Positions 52,583 through 63,539 of a stretch of 64,000 nt of DNA are shown one piece after another (position 1 is the first letter of the stretch; every line of letters starts with the position of its first letter). This stretch comes from Limnomonas spitsbergensis (lineage: Eukaryota > Chlorophyta > Chlorophyceae > Chlamydomonadales): contig JAYJMM010000106.1 of NCBI GenBank assembly GCA_037349105.1, positions 744,001 to 808,000 on the forward strand, in the 5' to 3' direction. Under the pieces are notes generated by a model, which saw only the letters and a program-made list of their open reading frames with translations, did no database searches and had not been told where the DNA came from. The translations under genes and the position numbers were made by a program.

Positions 52583-52935
52583 ACATCTACTGAGCAGCAA
52601 GCTAGCAAGGATAGCAATTGCAATGTGTTGTCCCCAAAATCTGCGGCCTGCCACTGAACCTTGTCTATGCAATATCTGGATAAGCCTGCACATATAGGGA
52701 CAGGATAGCTGGACAGCGGGTATGCACCGTTCTAAACAGGGACAGGTTGAAGTGAGCTGGTGAATAAAGACAGGCATGTGGTACCCACCAAGTGAGGATC
52801 TGAGCTGCCCAGGAGATGGCGCTCAGCCGCCCAGCCGGTCCTTCTTGGACTCCCCGGTCGGCAGGTACGAGTGAATGACGTGACAACTCTGGGCCCGGCT
52901 CTAAGGGATTCGACGGCACTAAAAAAACTAGGACA

Positions 52936-54235
52936 CCGTAGAAACAGAGCCCATGCTCGGTGATCTACCAGCACACAATGAAAGACCAGTGGCAGACGGC
53001 AGGTTCACACTTTACATTTCACAGGTCAATCACAGTACTGCAAAGTACAGGGTGTCAGCGACCACCCGTATGGGCAGTACATACAGTACTGCAAAGTACA
53101 GGGTAAAAGCCACCGCCGATACGGGTAGTATACAAAGCGCTGCAAAATTGCATGTTGTTGTCGACTATCTGTTCAGGTAGTACACACATAGCTGCACATG
53201 TGTTATGTCATTAACATAACTGCAAAGCTGTAATGTAATTAGAAGAGACGCAAATTACATGGTGTCGGGACCCCCCCCCCCACACACACATGGAAAGAAA
53301 AAAAGTGAAACACACCAAAAAGTACTCTGCGTCAGCAACCCCCTACATGGGAAGGTCAAATGAACCGCAAAGTAAATGGCATCTGCGACCATCCGTATGC
53401 GCGGTGACATGACAAGTCACTCCTTAACAACTCTTGGCAGAGCCTGCCAAAGCTGTGGTCGGGAATATTTATGAATCCACCAAGGTACTTTATAAGTGTC
53501 ACCCAGAGATGGAACACACATCGCTGCGGCCAGCCCTAACAGCCAGTCCATCGATCAGCCAACCAGCCCATCGGCCCGTCAACCCATCGGCCCTACTCAT
53601 CAATCTGCCAGCCTGTCAGCTAATGACAGGTATCCACATAAGCCCTCAGGCAACTGTGACTCAAAGGCAGCCACCCAGTTATTTTTCATCCCATCACGCA
53701 TTCGGTGACTCAAACTGCTGAAATCTTCTTTACCCCATCACGCTGAAGGTGATTAAAATTGCTGAAAATCCTCCCCACCCCATCACACACACAACCGTAA
53801 ATATATCCCGAACCCAGCAGCTCCATCTCATCCATTTCCAATCCAACGCAACTAAATCCAAGCGTACAATCTCAAACGGGTTACTCTGTGGAAATACTGA
53901 GATCCCCCGCCCCTAATTTGCACGGCCTTTGCTGCTTTGAATTAGAAGGAGCAAATCGGCGTGTCGATCCGCACGTGCTATACCAATACTTATGCTAGTT
54001 CCCCCCCCCCGAACTCCCACCAGCGCCTGCTTGCTTCTAGCTCCCCTCATTTCCCCAAGCACCTGCTTGCTCCGAGCTCCCCCCCATGCGTTTGTTGATT
54101 TCCGAAGTAGAGTCCATTAGGTATTAGCTCCTACTTGACTGATGGGGACCAAAACTGGGCCGGCCAATGGACAGGGGCGCGGCCCCAGAGCCGGCCTTGC
54201 CCCACGTCGCTAAATTGCAGCTGAGTCAGCACTGC
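52936..54235. other. Intergenic between dispersed repeats and the WD40 3' end
   Basis: 53030-53180 holds three ~55-bp units with ACAGTACTGCAAAGTACAGGG. 53540-53640 has CAGCC-rich short words. No poly(A) word is convincing for the WD40 gene. Confidence 0.4.
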
Positions 54236-57200
54236 CTACCTGTCCACCTCCCCCGAGTCCGTCGCCCCGTTCTGCGTCTGCGTGCGCGCGCCGCTGCCCA
54301 CCTCCCACACGACCGTGTCCATTTCCCCGCCCATGCCGTCACCCAGCGTCACCGCGTCCCGCCGCCGCATCGTCGTCAGGTGCAGTCCGTCCGCACTGAA
54401 CGACGCACTGGCCAACGAAAGCGACCCCGCGGCCCGCAGCAACAATGTGGGCGACTTGTACGTCCCTCGCCCCATGGCCCACACGCGGGCCGTCCCGTCC
54501 CCGCTGCACGTCGAGAGCCGCGCGCCATCGGGTGAGAACTGGAGCCCAAACACGTCCCCGCCATGGCCCAGCAGCACATGGTCAGGCTCCAGACCTGCGT
54601 TCCCGTTGACGCCGCCGTCCAGAGCGCCGTGGACGTCCCACAGCCTTGCGGAGCCATCCTCGTGGCCCGTCGCCAGCCGCCCGCCGTCGGGAGCGAAGGC
54701 CACGCCGCTGATCTCCCCGCCACGCCCGTCGAACGCGGCGACGCACTGGCCGCTGGTGACGTCCCAGAGCAGCGCCCGGCCGTCCTTGCTGCCGGTGGCC
54801 AGGCGGGTGCCGCACGAGGATAAGGCCAGGGCGTAGATGCAGCCGCTGTGGCCGTACCTGAGACAAATTAAAAAAAGGGGGCGGCGCTCAATGCGCCATG
54901 CACCATGCACCATGCACCATGCACCATTTTCAGTCCCCCCAGTCCGCCCAGTCCCCAAAACTCCCTAATCAAGGCACCATTCAACCACGATTTTCAAATG
55001 CACCAAACATCATTCCCAACTTCCAATCATTCAGCCCTCCCAGTCCACGCTGTCCGAAAACTCCTAGATCAATAAAATCTTAAATTCTGTATCGAATTCA
55101 TGACTTATCAGGCTAGGTTGGCTCACAACTCCAAGATCTGGTAATCTAAGAATGATCAGGCAATGTACCTCCCACTCACAATATCTGGTAATATAAGAAT
55201 GATCAGGCAACATACCTCCCACTCACAATATCTGATCATCTAAGAATGATCAGGAAATGTACCTCCCACTCACAATATCTGATTATCTAAGAATGATCAG
55301 GCAATGTACCTCCCACTCACATTATCTGGTCAGCTAAGAATGACCAGGCAATGCACCTCCCAGTCACAACATCTGGTCATCTAAGAATGATCAGGCGATG
55401 TACCTCCCACTCACAATATCTGGTGGCCGTTCAGGCGGAGGAGAGCCAGGTCATCATTCTTAGATAGGTCCCACAGGCGGGCGGTACGATCCTGGCTGCC
55501 CGTGGCCAATGTACTGCAGGAACACGAGGTACAGCAGGTGGTGAGTGAAAGGGAGACAGTGAGGGGAGGGTGGGCAGTGAGGGGAAAGTCTGATAGCCGG
55601 GCAATACATCTCTTGCTGCCCGTGGCCATTGAACTGCAGGAACACCATGTGCTCATGTACAGCAGGTAGAGAGTGGAGGGGAAACAGTTAGTGAAAGGTC
55701 CCACAGGCGGGCAATACAGTTTGGGCTGCCAGTGGCCATTATACTGCAGGAACACATAAATTCTCATATGCAGCAGGCAGAAAGTGGAGGGGAAACAGTG
55801 AGAGGAGGGTGGGCAGTGAACGGATGAGGGCGGGGACATATGCCCAGCAGTAGAGATTGCCACCGCCTGCTGCCACAGCCCCCTGTCTATTACATCAGAT
55901 GCATGCCCTTGGAATTATAGCATGACACTCCCCACACATCCACACTTCCAATGCATCTGTACTGAAGGCATCACATTTACATATTGCGGTATTGCACATC
56001 ACCCTTATGGCCCTCCAGCCCCACACCTCCCACACTTCCACACTCACCCTCCATCCATACTGAAGGCAACACAGCGCACATCACCCTTATGGCCTTCCAG
56101 GATACGCGTGCACACCGCACCCAGCCCATCCTCCTCGAGCTGCAAGAGGTCAAACAGGCACCGCACAACAGGAGGGGTTGGGGTGGAAGTAATCCATGGG
56201 CACAGTGCAACAGAAGGGGGGGGGGGGATGGAATCAGTCCAAGGATACCGATAATACCAGCTGCCCTGTTCGAGCTGCAATGTGGCAAGGTGAAAAGAAT
56301 GAGGAACTGGCTGAAGTGTAGCTCTTGTGTAGCTGATGTGTAGCTGAAACACCCTACTGTAAAAGTGTTTTGTGGCACGTGAGGCATACCCAGATTCTGC
56401 CTGCCCACCTGCCACAGCCGCACAGTCCGATCATAGCTCCCGCTGGCCAGTGTCTCGCCCGAGCTGTCGAATGCAACACAGCTCACGCCAGCCGTGTGGC
56501 CAATCAGCTTTGCGGTGCAGCGCCCCTGCACTGTCGACAGGTCCCACAGACGCGCCTGAGGGAGAGAGGAGGAGAAGGGCTGAAGGTGGGAGGCGGTGGG
56601 GAGGAACAGGGAACAAAAGGGGAGAGGATGGGGGAAGGAAGGGGAGGAAGGGAGAGGAAGGGGAGGGTGGGTAGGACAGGGAGAGGAAGGGGAGGAGGGG
56701 GAGGGAATGAGGAAGGGGAGGAAAAGGATCAGGGAGATGAAGTAGAGGAGGGGGGGCAAGGGGAGGTTGGGGATCAGAGGGTGGAAGCGAAGGAAAGGGA
56801 GGCCGAGGAGGGAGGAGTTTAGGGGGAGGAAGGGGACGAGGGGGAGGAAGGGGATCAGGGATAGTGGCAAGTGACCATGCACTTGTTGTACCTGGATCCG
56901 TACCTGGATCTGTACCTGGATCTGTACCTGGATCTGCACCTGGATCAGTACCTGGATCTGTACCTGGATCAGTACATCGATCTTAACTCGGATCTGCATT
57001 GCAGCCTGGATTGCCGTCTGTACTGCATGAAGTCTAGCAGGGTGGCTGCTGCCTCCATATCAACTTCCTAGATAAAGCTCTCGCCTCCTGCAGGTTGTTA
57101 ATCAGACCTTCTCTTTCAATCATGCAAAGCAACGGTGCGGACGCGGCCACGGCCCATGCCGCACTGCTCCCTTAACCATCACGCTCCTGTCTTTCTTTCT

Positions 57201-60200
57201 TTTTTTCGTTCAATCAAGCTTTGATTCGCTTTGCCATCAGGTTGTGCCCACGAGGTGCTGTGTCGTGCTTCCCAACTTGCAAGCTTGAGAAGTACGGCAT
57301 CCTCTAGATCTAGACCCAGGTATAGTTATACTCTTTACCCCTGTATAACAATCACATGTGGCAGTCTTCTGCTTGCCACTTTTCTCTGAAGTGCTGCATC
57401 CTCCGTATGCGAGCCAACCTCTTATGGACAGCTAAACGGGCACTTCTCTTCCGTATTCCCTACAAAACAACAGTGCGCTCGTTTACCGATGGCCTTTGCC
57501 CCATATGTACACCACCTCCTACTGGCCCACCTGACGCTACTTCTGACACACAGGGACACATGTCTGGAAGATGCAGGCATCCCCGTATGCAGGCCTCTTA
57601 TATCTCCCGACACAACAAGGCCCTCTGCCTCATCCAACGTTTCCTCCACAGAGGCACAAAGAGTGGTATGTTCACAAAAATGGATGCAACACCAGCTACA
57701 TCCCTCCCACCAGGCGTCTATGACACCCGTATCCCGCAATGGATGCTTCCCGCTGTCCCCCCTGCCACACTCTGCCGCCTTCGTCCTGATCTCCTCTTAG
57801 TTGAAGGCCTTATCATTGCCGATCTCCACAGTTATCCTCCTGCCCGGCTTGCCAACCCTGCCTTCCTTCTTGACCTCCAACACCGTTGTACTATCCATAT
57901 TGTTGAGCTCGGGTGTACCTCCAATCTACAATTCTGCCTTTCCCACAAATCCTCACAACATGCACAATTGGTACAATTGCTTTGCGCCGCTGGATGGACC
58001 CTCTCTACACCTATCATGGACCCTCTCCTTACTCCTGCCACCCACCCTCTTCCACGTCCGTTACCACTCCCTGCTACAGACATCCTCTACCCCTATGTTC
58101 ACCTCGTCATCATTGGTTGCTCTGGCATTTTCTATAAAGATATCATGCACCTCTTTCCAGTCCTTGGTATCCCACCCCTCCACGTCCCCCCAATGCTTAC
58201 ACAACTAGGAGTTCACACTGTCCAGTCTGCCTTTTTCATCCATCTGACTCCGACGTTTCCTTGAAAATAGTCCAGCCGACTGCCGGCCTGCATCTCCCCC
58301 TGTTCTAACTGACCCGCCATAACCCTTTCCCCCTTAATAAAGGGTATACAGACCGGGGCTTGGGCGTCTCGTCAACCTGTACTTCCCAAAATCCACGCCG
58401 CATCGGCGTTCTCTTTTCTTTTCTATAGATCTGGATCAAGATGTACACCCACGCCTCACCGTGTTGTCGGAGCTCCCTGTGACTAGCACGCTGCTGTCGG
58501 GCCTCAGCACGCAGCTATTGACCGAGTTGCTGTGACCCGCATTTAGATCGAGATCTACACCAGGTTTAGTTATGGATCTGGATCAAGATCTGCAACCACG
58601 CCTCACCGTGTTGTCCGAGCTCCCCGTGGCCAGCACGCTGCCGTCGGGCCTCAGCGCGCAGCTATTGACCGAGTTGCTGTGGCCCGTCAAAGTGTGTGTG
58701 CACACCCCACTACCTGACTCCCAAACACGCGCCTGCGGGCGGGGAACAAATGTATCAATCAACAGCGCTTCAGGGTTTCAGCGGGGAAAACGAGGGTTAA
58801 GTATACCGGTATGCCCTGGGGGTGAGGGAATGCGGCATCCGCGGTGGAGGTGGGTAATATGTTGTTAGCGGTGGCCTGTGGGGAAAATGTGGTCAGTGGT
58901 AGAGGGGAGGGACATGTGGTCAACTGTGCCAGTATATATTTGGCTACAAATCCACCTTTGGCAGGCAGGCCCAGCAACCCTCAAAAGCCCAATTGGATTC
59001 AAAACTGGAATGGCCTGAATGGTTGGCGGCCAAAGCAGCATGGCTGGCAACAAAAGGGTTATTTAATTGCCGGGGCCGGAGTGTAGCTGACTTGTAGTTG
59101 AGGAAAAAAAACTGCAATTTCCAGGTTCAGTTTCCAACATCTACTTCCACTTTATCCCAGTTGTTTTGCCTGGCCCTTTCAAAGAGGGCCGTTTAACGCA
59201 AGCGCATAACCCAAACCCTAAACCCTGTACCCCCCCCCCCCCTGCGCCCACCGTTCCATCTGAGCTGCCCGTAGCGATCAGCCTGCCGTTGCCCTCGGCT
59301 CCGAAACACACGCACCACACCGAGCCGCTATGCCCTCCCGCCGTCAGCGCCATCAAGGACGTATTCGCGCCGCCGGTCCCCTCCAGGTTGGTCCCCGACA
59401 TCAAGAACCCCGGCATCGATGTAGAACCGGCACCATAGGCGCCCGGCATGCCGGGCGCGGCGGCGGCGGCGGCGGCGGCCGCCGCCGCCGCCGCGCCGGG
59501 CATGGACGTGCCCTTTGGGTTGGACGGCTTGATTGGCGTGACCGGGCTGCGCGCAAAGCTGCTGCTCATCCCGTTGAAGCTCCCGCCGGGCAGCCGTCGC
59601 GACATCTGATCCTCAAGCGGGGTCACGTCCCAAACCCGTGCCGTCATGTCGCCGCTCCCTGTCGCAATCTGGCTCCCGTCCGGGCTGAAGGCCAGCGAGA
59701 AAAGGTCCCCGGTGTGTCCCTCTAGCTTCTGGCACTGCCGGCCCTCAAGGTCCCACACACGGAGCCGGCCGTCAACACAGCCCGTGGCCAGCCGTCGACC
59801 GTCGGGGCTGAACGCCAGCGTCCATACATCACCTATCTACGGGGGGTGAGAAAAAGGGTGGGGGGGAGGGATGGAATAGGCGTCAGCTGGCCACACCAGT
59901 CACACCTGTCACACTTGAAATGTCATTTCACACTTTCCACACACACCTGAGATCTACTGTGCTCACGTAAGCCACTGAGGCACACAGCCACTATGTGTAG
60001 TTCCACACGGTCACACTCATTTCATGATGGTCACACCTTGTAAGGGCACGGTCACACCTCAATGATGGTCACACATCTGGTCAACTGCAGGCGGAGCTCA
60101 TACTACCCCACCTTCCTCTCGAACCTCACATACTTGCCATTCAAACACCTCATACCTGCCCCTCGAACCCCTTATACCTGCCATTTGAACACCTTCCCCT

Positions 60201-63200
60201 TGAATTACACATACCTGCCATTCAAACCCCTTGAACCTGTCCCTCGAGCCCCTTGTGCCCTCTATTTGAACCCCTTGCACCTGCCCCTTGAAATCCACAC
60301 AACTGCCATTTGAACCCCGTATACCTGTCCCTTGAACCTCACATACCTGCCCCTTGAGCTTGACAGCGCAGCGCCCAGTGGCGGTGTCAAACAGTCGCAC
60401 CGTCCCGTCCCGGCTGCCAGTGGCCACCTTTTCACTGTCGGGGCTGAAGGCCACGCACCACACTTGGTAGCCCGTGGCCTGAGTGTGAACCTGGAAGGTC
60501 CTGCAGCATTGGTTGGTGCCCAGGTCCCACAACTGCAGGGGAGGGGTGAGAGGGGGATATGCAGTTGGTCAGACGGAGGGGAGGGGGTTTATACCGCAGG
60601 TCAACACTTGCAACCCGTGGCTTGGGTCCCATAGCTGAGGGAGCGGGGGCGAGGGACACGCAGCCCGTCAGATGGGGGGGGCTGACACACTGCGGGTCAC
60701 CACTCACCAAGTCACAGTCCGTGGACTGGGTCCCACAGCTGTGGGGAGAGAGAGCAGATGCACGTAGCGAGTCAGGGTTCAGGGGATAGGACGTCTACAG
60801 GTTACGCACCTCGAGGGTTTTGGTAGGAGCCCAGGTTTTAGTGCTGAGGGGAAGGGGGAGAAGAGTCAAAGCGGGTCAGGGATTATTTTATTTTTAGTTT
60901 ATTATTATTAATTAATATTAACATAACCCGTATTATTATTAATATTAATATTATTATTACCGGTATTCTTATTATTTACTACTATTTAGGGGGAAGCAGG
61001 TCCCTGGGCGCCAAAAGGCGCCGGGGGGCTCATTTAGATGCTGGTACATCATTTTAGCATCCGCCCCATGGTCCCTGGGCTCAGACAGGTGAGTTGATAT
61101 GGTGGATCTAGATCTAGTCACAGATGTGTCCCAACTTGGGCACATGCAGGTGAGTTGAAATGGTAGATCTAGATCTAGTCACAGATCTGGCCCAACTTGG
61201 GCACAGGCACATGAACTGATACGGTGGAGCTAGATCTAGTCACAGATCTGGCCCAACATGGGCACATGCAGGTGAGTTGAAATGGTAGATCTAGATCTAG
61301 TCACAGATCTGGCCCAACTTGGGCACAGGCACATGAACTGATATGGTGGAGCTAGATCTAGTCAAAGATCCGGCCCACCTTAGCCGTCCCATCCTCGCTG
61401 GCGGTGGCTAGCAGCTTGCCCCCTTTGCCGAATGCAACGCAGCAGACAACTGAATCGTGGCCCTTGAGCCTCGCCGTGCAGCGCTGTGGCCAGCAGACAA
61501 AAACGAGATTATGCGCACGCCAGCACATCATTAGATTTAACTTTAATTGTAGATAATTGGATTATGCATAGACTAGGGCATCCGTCAGAAATATGACAGT
61601 AACAGCGGCAGTAACAGGAGCAGTAGCAGGTGCAGCAGCAGCAGTAGCAGCTGTAGCAGCTGTAGCAGCAGCAGCAGTAGCAGTAACAGCAACTGCAGCA
61701 GCATCAATAGGGTGGGTCCTTGTATTTCTACTGAAGACAGTCTGCGCGCTCAATCTGAAGCAAACAATGAGGTTTCGGTGTAAGGAGCTTGTCATCGATC
61801 TTGCGCTGGGGATAGGGTTTAGGGTTTAGGGTTTAGGTAATCAGGTGGGATACCCATCCATGCCCTTGAAAGAGGGTCCCTTCTACACCACATGCAATAC
61901 CCTGCCATAACCATAGAACCATCCTCCAGCTCGTAACGACTCCAATCGCATCCTCCGGCTCGCGACGACCCCACTCGTATCCTACGGCTCGTAACGACCC
62001 CACTCGCATCCTCCAGCTCTCGAATACCACAAAAGCATCCTCCCGGACTTAATCGGGCATCCGGCTATCACTGTGTGCTCATTGCCAGAAAGGAATGTCT
62101 GGCAGGGCCGTCCAATCCCACTTTCCCCATCCAATGTCAGCCAGACCCCCTTTGCTTTATGAGCGGCTCGGCTACATTTCAGCTACATTTCAGCTACATT
62201 TCAGCTACATTTCAGCTACATGTGGAGTCAAGGAGGCATGTGGGGATGGATGGGAGGATGGCAGCCTTCGCATGGCAGCTTTACGAATAGGAGTTCTGTG
62301 CTGTCATTCGGTGTCTAATGTTTATATCAGCTCGGCCTGACCACATCCTGTATTTCAGCTACAGTTCAGCTACATTTCAGGTACATTTCAGCTACATTTC
62401 AGGTACAATTCAGCTATCTACGGAGCTTTGGGTGGAGGCCTCCAGCGCAGCCAGCCTTGCTGCTAAGGCCTATCTCTGTAGGCCTATCAAGGGTGGGTCC
62501 CGATTGTGTCTTTGGCAGCCGCAGGGCGGCCTGCCAAAAGTGGACTCATGGCTGAACAACGAGATACGGCATTCTGCATCTAAATTCTGCGTACTACGTA
62601 CTGCATACCCCCATCCTTGGACACCTTAGTGTGCAGAGAGTAAAGTGGAGCATGCCCTTTTGCATTCTATAGGGTACCAGTGAAAACACCTGAAGGTTCA
62701 CACACACACATTCCAAGGTTCAAGACAGGTTGAAACTGCAAAGCTATTACCTGTGCTCCCACGTCCCACACGCTAACTACGCCATCAGAGCTCCCCGTTG
62801 AAAGGCAATACTCCTGAGTTCCACACCTAGTTCACACAGCATTCACACCTGTACTCCCACGTCCCACACACTAACGACGCCATCAGAGCTCCCCGTTGAA
62901 AGGCAATACTCCAGGGTTTCACACCTAGTTCACACAGCATTCACACCTGTACTCCCACGTCCCACACACTAACGACGCCATCAGAGCTCCCCGTTGAAAG
63001 GCAATACTCCAGAGTTTCACACCTACTTCACACAGCATTCACACCTGTGCTCCCACGTCCCACACACTAACGACGCCATCAGAGCTCCCCGTTGAAAGGC
63101 AATACTCCAGAGTTTCACACCTAGTTCACACAGCATTCACACCTGTACTCCCACGTCCCACACACTAACGACGCCATCAGAGCTCCCCGTTGAAAGGCAA

Positions 63201-63529
63201 TACTCCAGAGTTTCACACCTACTTCACACAGCATTCACACCTGTGCTCCCACGTCCCACACACTAATGACGCCATCAGAGCTCCCCGTTGAAAGGCAATA
63301 CTCCGGAGTTTCACACCTACTTCACACACCATTCACACCTGTGCTCCCACGTCCCACACACTAACGACGCCATCAGAGCTCCCCGTTGAAAGGCAATACT
63401 CCAGAGTTTCACACCTACTTCACACAGCATTCACACCTGTGCTTCCACGTCCCACACGCGTGCAGTGCCATCAGAGCTCCCGGTTGCAAGGCATGCAACT
63501 GCCCCTGGCTGAAAGGTGCAGCTCGTCAC
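54236..63529 (-). CDS. WD40-repeat protein, 5'-partial, nine visible exons
   Basis: Exons in transcript order: 63529-63437, 61483-61379, 60532-60347, 59836-59252, 58732-58607, 56555-56409, 56139-56048, 55513-55415, 54857-54236. Phases close to 684 codons ending in TAG at 54238-54236. At least 12 WD blades are readable, with motifs such as GSSDGTARVWD, GHTGDLFSLAFSPDG, GHSNSVNSCALRPDG and GSYDRTVRLW, enough for two beta-propellers and so a scaffold role. Blade 5 is followed by an 80-residue insert with an alanine run (about 59420-59610). The first visible exon starts inside a blade, so the gene continues past the window's right side or in the unrecognised 63530-64000 repeat. The last codon overlaps a GTAGGC donor-like word, so a further 3' exon is possible, although I see none. 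The exact family is not recognised. The gene is convergent with ChlH. Confidence 0.85.
55130..55414 (-). repeat. Tail/donor copies of the WD40 exon at 55415-55513
   Basis: Five ~60-bp units each contain GAATGATCAGGCAATGTACC and TCCCACTCACAATATCTGGT, the reverse complement of the exon end and its GTGAGT donor. They extend into the following intron. Confidence 0.85.
55560..55765 (-). pseudogene. Two head copies of the WD40 exon at 55415-55513
   Basis: TGGCCATTGAACTGCAGGAA (55622) and TGGCCATTATACTGCAGGAA (55734) copy acceptor plus exon head and the GGGCAATAC part, with decay. Confidence 0.7.
55975..56035 (-). pseudogene. Tail copy of the WD40 exon at 56048-56139
   Basis: CATCACCCTTATGGCCCTCC repeats the GH.GDV-coding part of that exon, then diverges. 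Confidence 0.55.
56570..57005. repeat. Purine-rich tract and GTACCTGGATCT repeat
   Basis: 56570-56850 is GGGGAGGAAGG low complexity. 56886-57000 has about nine 12-bp GTACCTGGATCT units. Confidence 0.75.
57356..58264 (+). mobile_element. 5'-truncated non-LTR retrotransposon ORF (C-terminus)
   Basis: A 302-codon frame lies antisense in the WD40 intron between 58607 and 56555. It reads as the end of a LINE polyprotein. RMRANLLWTAKRA is followed by a C-C-H-C zinc knuckle (C48, C51, H68, C73), then the RHNKA block (85-89) and a tail with ELGCTSN, QHAQLVQLL and GCSGIFYK. This succession is typical of the region after the reverse transcriptase in algal LINE-like elements. No reverse transcriptase YXDD or endonuclease is present upstream, so the copy is dead on arrival by 5' truncation. 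The frame is intact to its stop, suggesting a recent insertion. The 3' UTR continues to about 58425 and ends in a T/C-rich tract. Confidence 0.7.
58265..58428 (+). mobile_element. 3' UTR of the LINE-like element
   Basis: Follows the ORF stop directly. It contains CTTCCCAAAATCCACGCC and a CGGCGTTCTCTTTTCTTTT end. Nearly the same sequence is at 29597-29780, which defines it as the element's 3' end rather than host intron. Confidence 0.65.
58425..58560 (-). pseudogene. Tail copy of the WD40 exon at 58607-58732
   Basis: GCCTCACCGTGTTGTCGGAG through GAGTTGCTGTGACCCGCATT repeats about 85 bp of the exon with its GTGAGG donor. ATCTGGATCAAGAT links the copies. Confidence 0.75.
58930..59114. mobile_element. 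Copy of the CAGCTACAT family
   Basis: Shows GGCAGGCAGGCCCAGCAACC, CCAAAGCAGCATGGCTGGC, GGGCCGGAGTGTAGCTGAC and an A-run end with ACTG. Lies in the WD40 intron between 59252 and 58732. Confidence 0.5.
60065..60346 (-). repeat. Tail/donor-derived repeat of the WD40 exon at 60347-60532
   Basis: About eight ~33-bp units with ATACCTGCC.TT.GAACCCC; on the minus strand these read GGGGTTCAAGGGGCAGGTAT, i.e. the exon end plus GTATGT donor. Confidence 0.75.
60540..60850 (-). pseudogene. Head copies of the WD40 exon at 60347-60532
   Basis: CCCGTGGCTTGGGTCCCATA and CCGTGGACTGGGTCCCACAG repeat the acceptor/WD-coding head region in ~90-bp units with decay. Confidence 0.5.
61075..61378. repeat. ~68-bp minisatellite next to WD40 exon 2 donor
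   Basis: Four units with GATCTAGATCTAGTCACAGA and TCTGGCCCAACTTGGGCACA. The CGGCCCACCTTAG end of exon 2 (61379) resembles the unit's CTGGCCCAACTTGG, so this too may derive from the exon tail. Confidence 0.75.
61590..61720. repeat. GTAGCAG/GCAGCA repeat
   Basis: Imperfect CAG/GTA triplet array in the WD40 intron; poly-Ala/Val frames on both strands are artefacts. Confidence 0.75.
62155..62560. mobile_element. One or two copies of the CAGCTACAT family
   Basis: Two separate arrays of CAGCTACATTT words (62170-62222, 62356-62415). They are followed by GGTGGGTCCCGATTGTGTC, GCAGGGCGGCCTGCC and AAAGTGGACTCATGGC, the family's distal block. Ends are not clear. Lies in the WD40 intron between 63437 and 61483. 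Confidence 0.4.
62735..63436 (-). repeat. Seven ~95-bp tail copies of WD40 exon 63437-63529
   Basis: Each unit has the last ~60 bp of the exon, coding YCLSTGSSDGVVSVWDVGAQ-like residues, plus a GTGTGA donor-like end and GAATGCTGTGTGAA. Copies agree with each other more than with the exon (GVVSVW against GTARVW), so the array expanded from one early copy. Confidence 0.9.
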
Positions 63530-63539
63530 CTATCATGTG

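Noticed and set aside
57489..58208. Other frames overlapping 57356-58264
   Set aside because: Shadows of the LINE C-terminal frame.
59141..59251. Extension of the WD40 exon past 59252
   Set aside because: Reading on gives VGAGGGGVQG from intron sequence; the ACG|GTGGGC donor at 59252 joins perfectly to the next blade.
62735..63500. CRISPR-like array with ~95-bp period
   Set aside because: No unique spacers; units are whole copies of a WD40 exon tail plus intron start.
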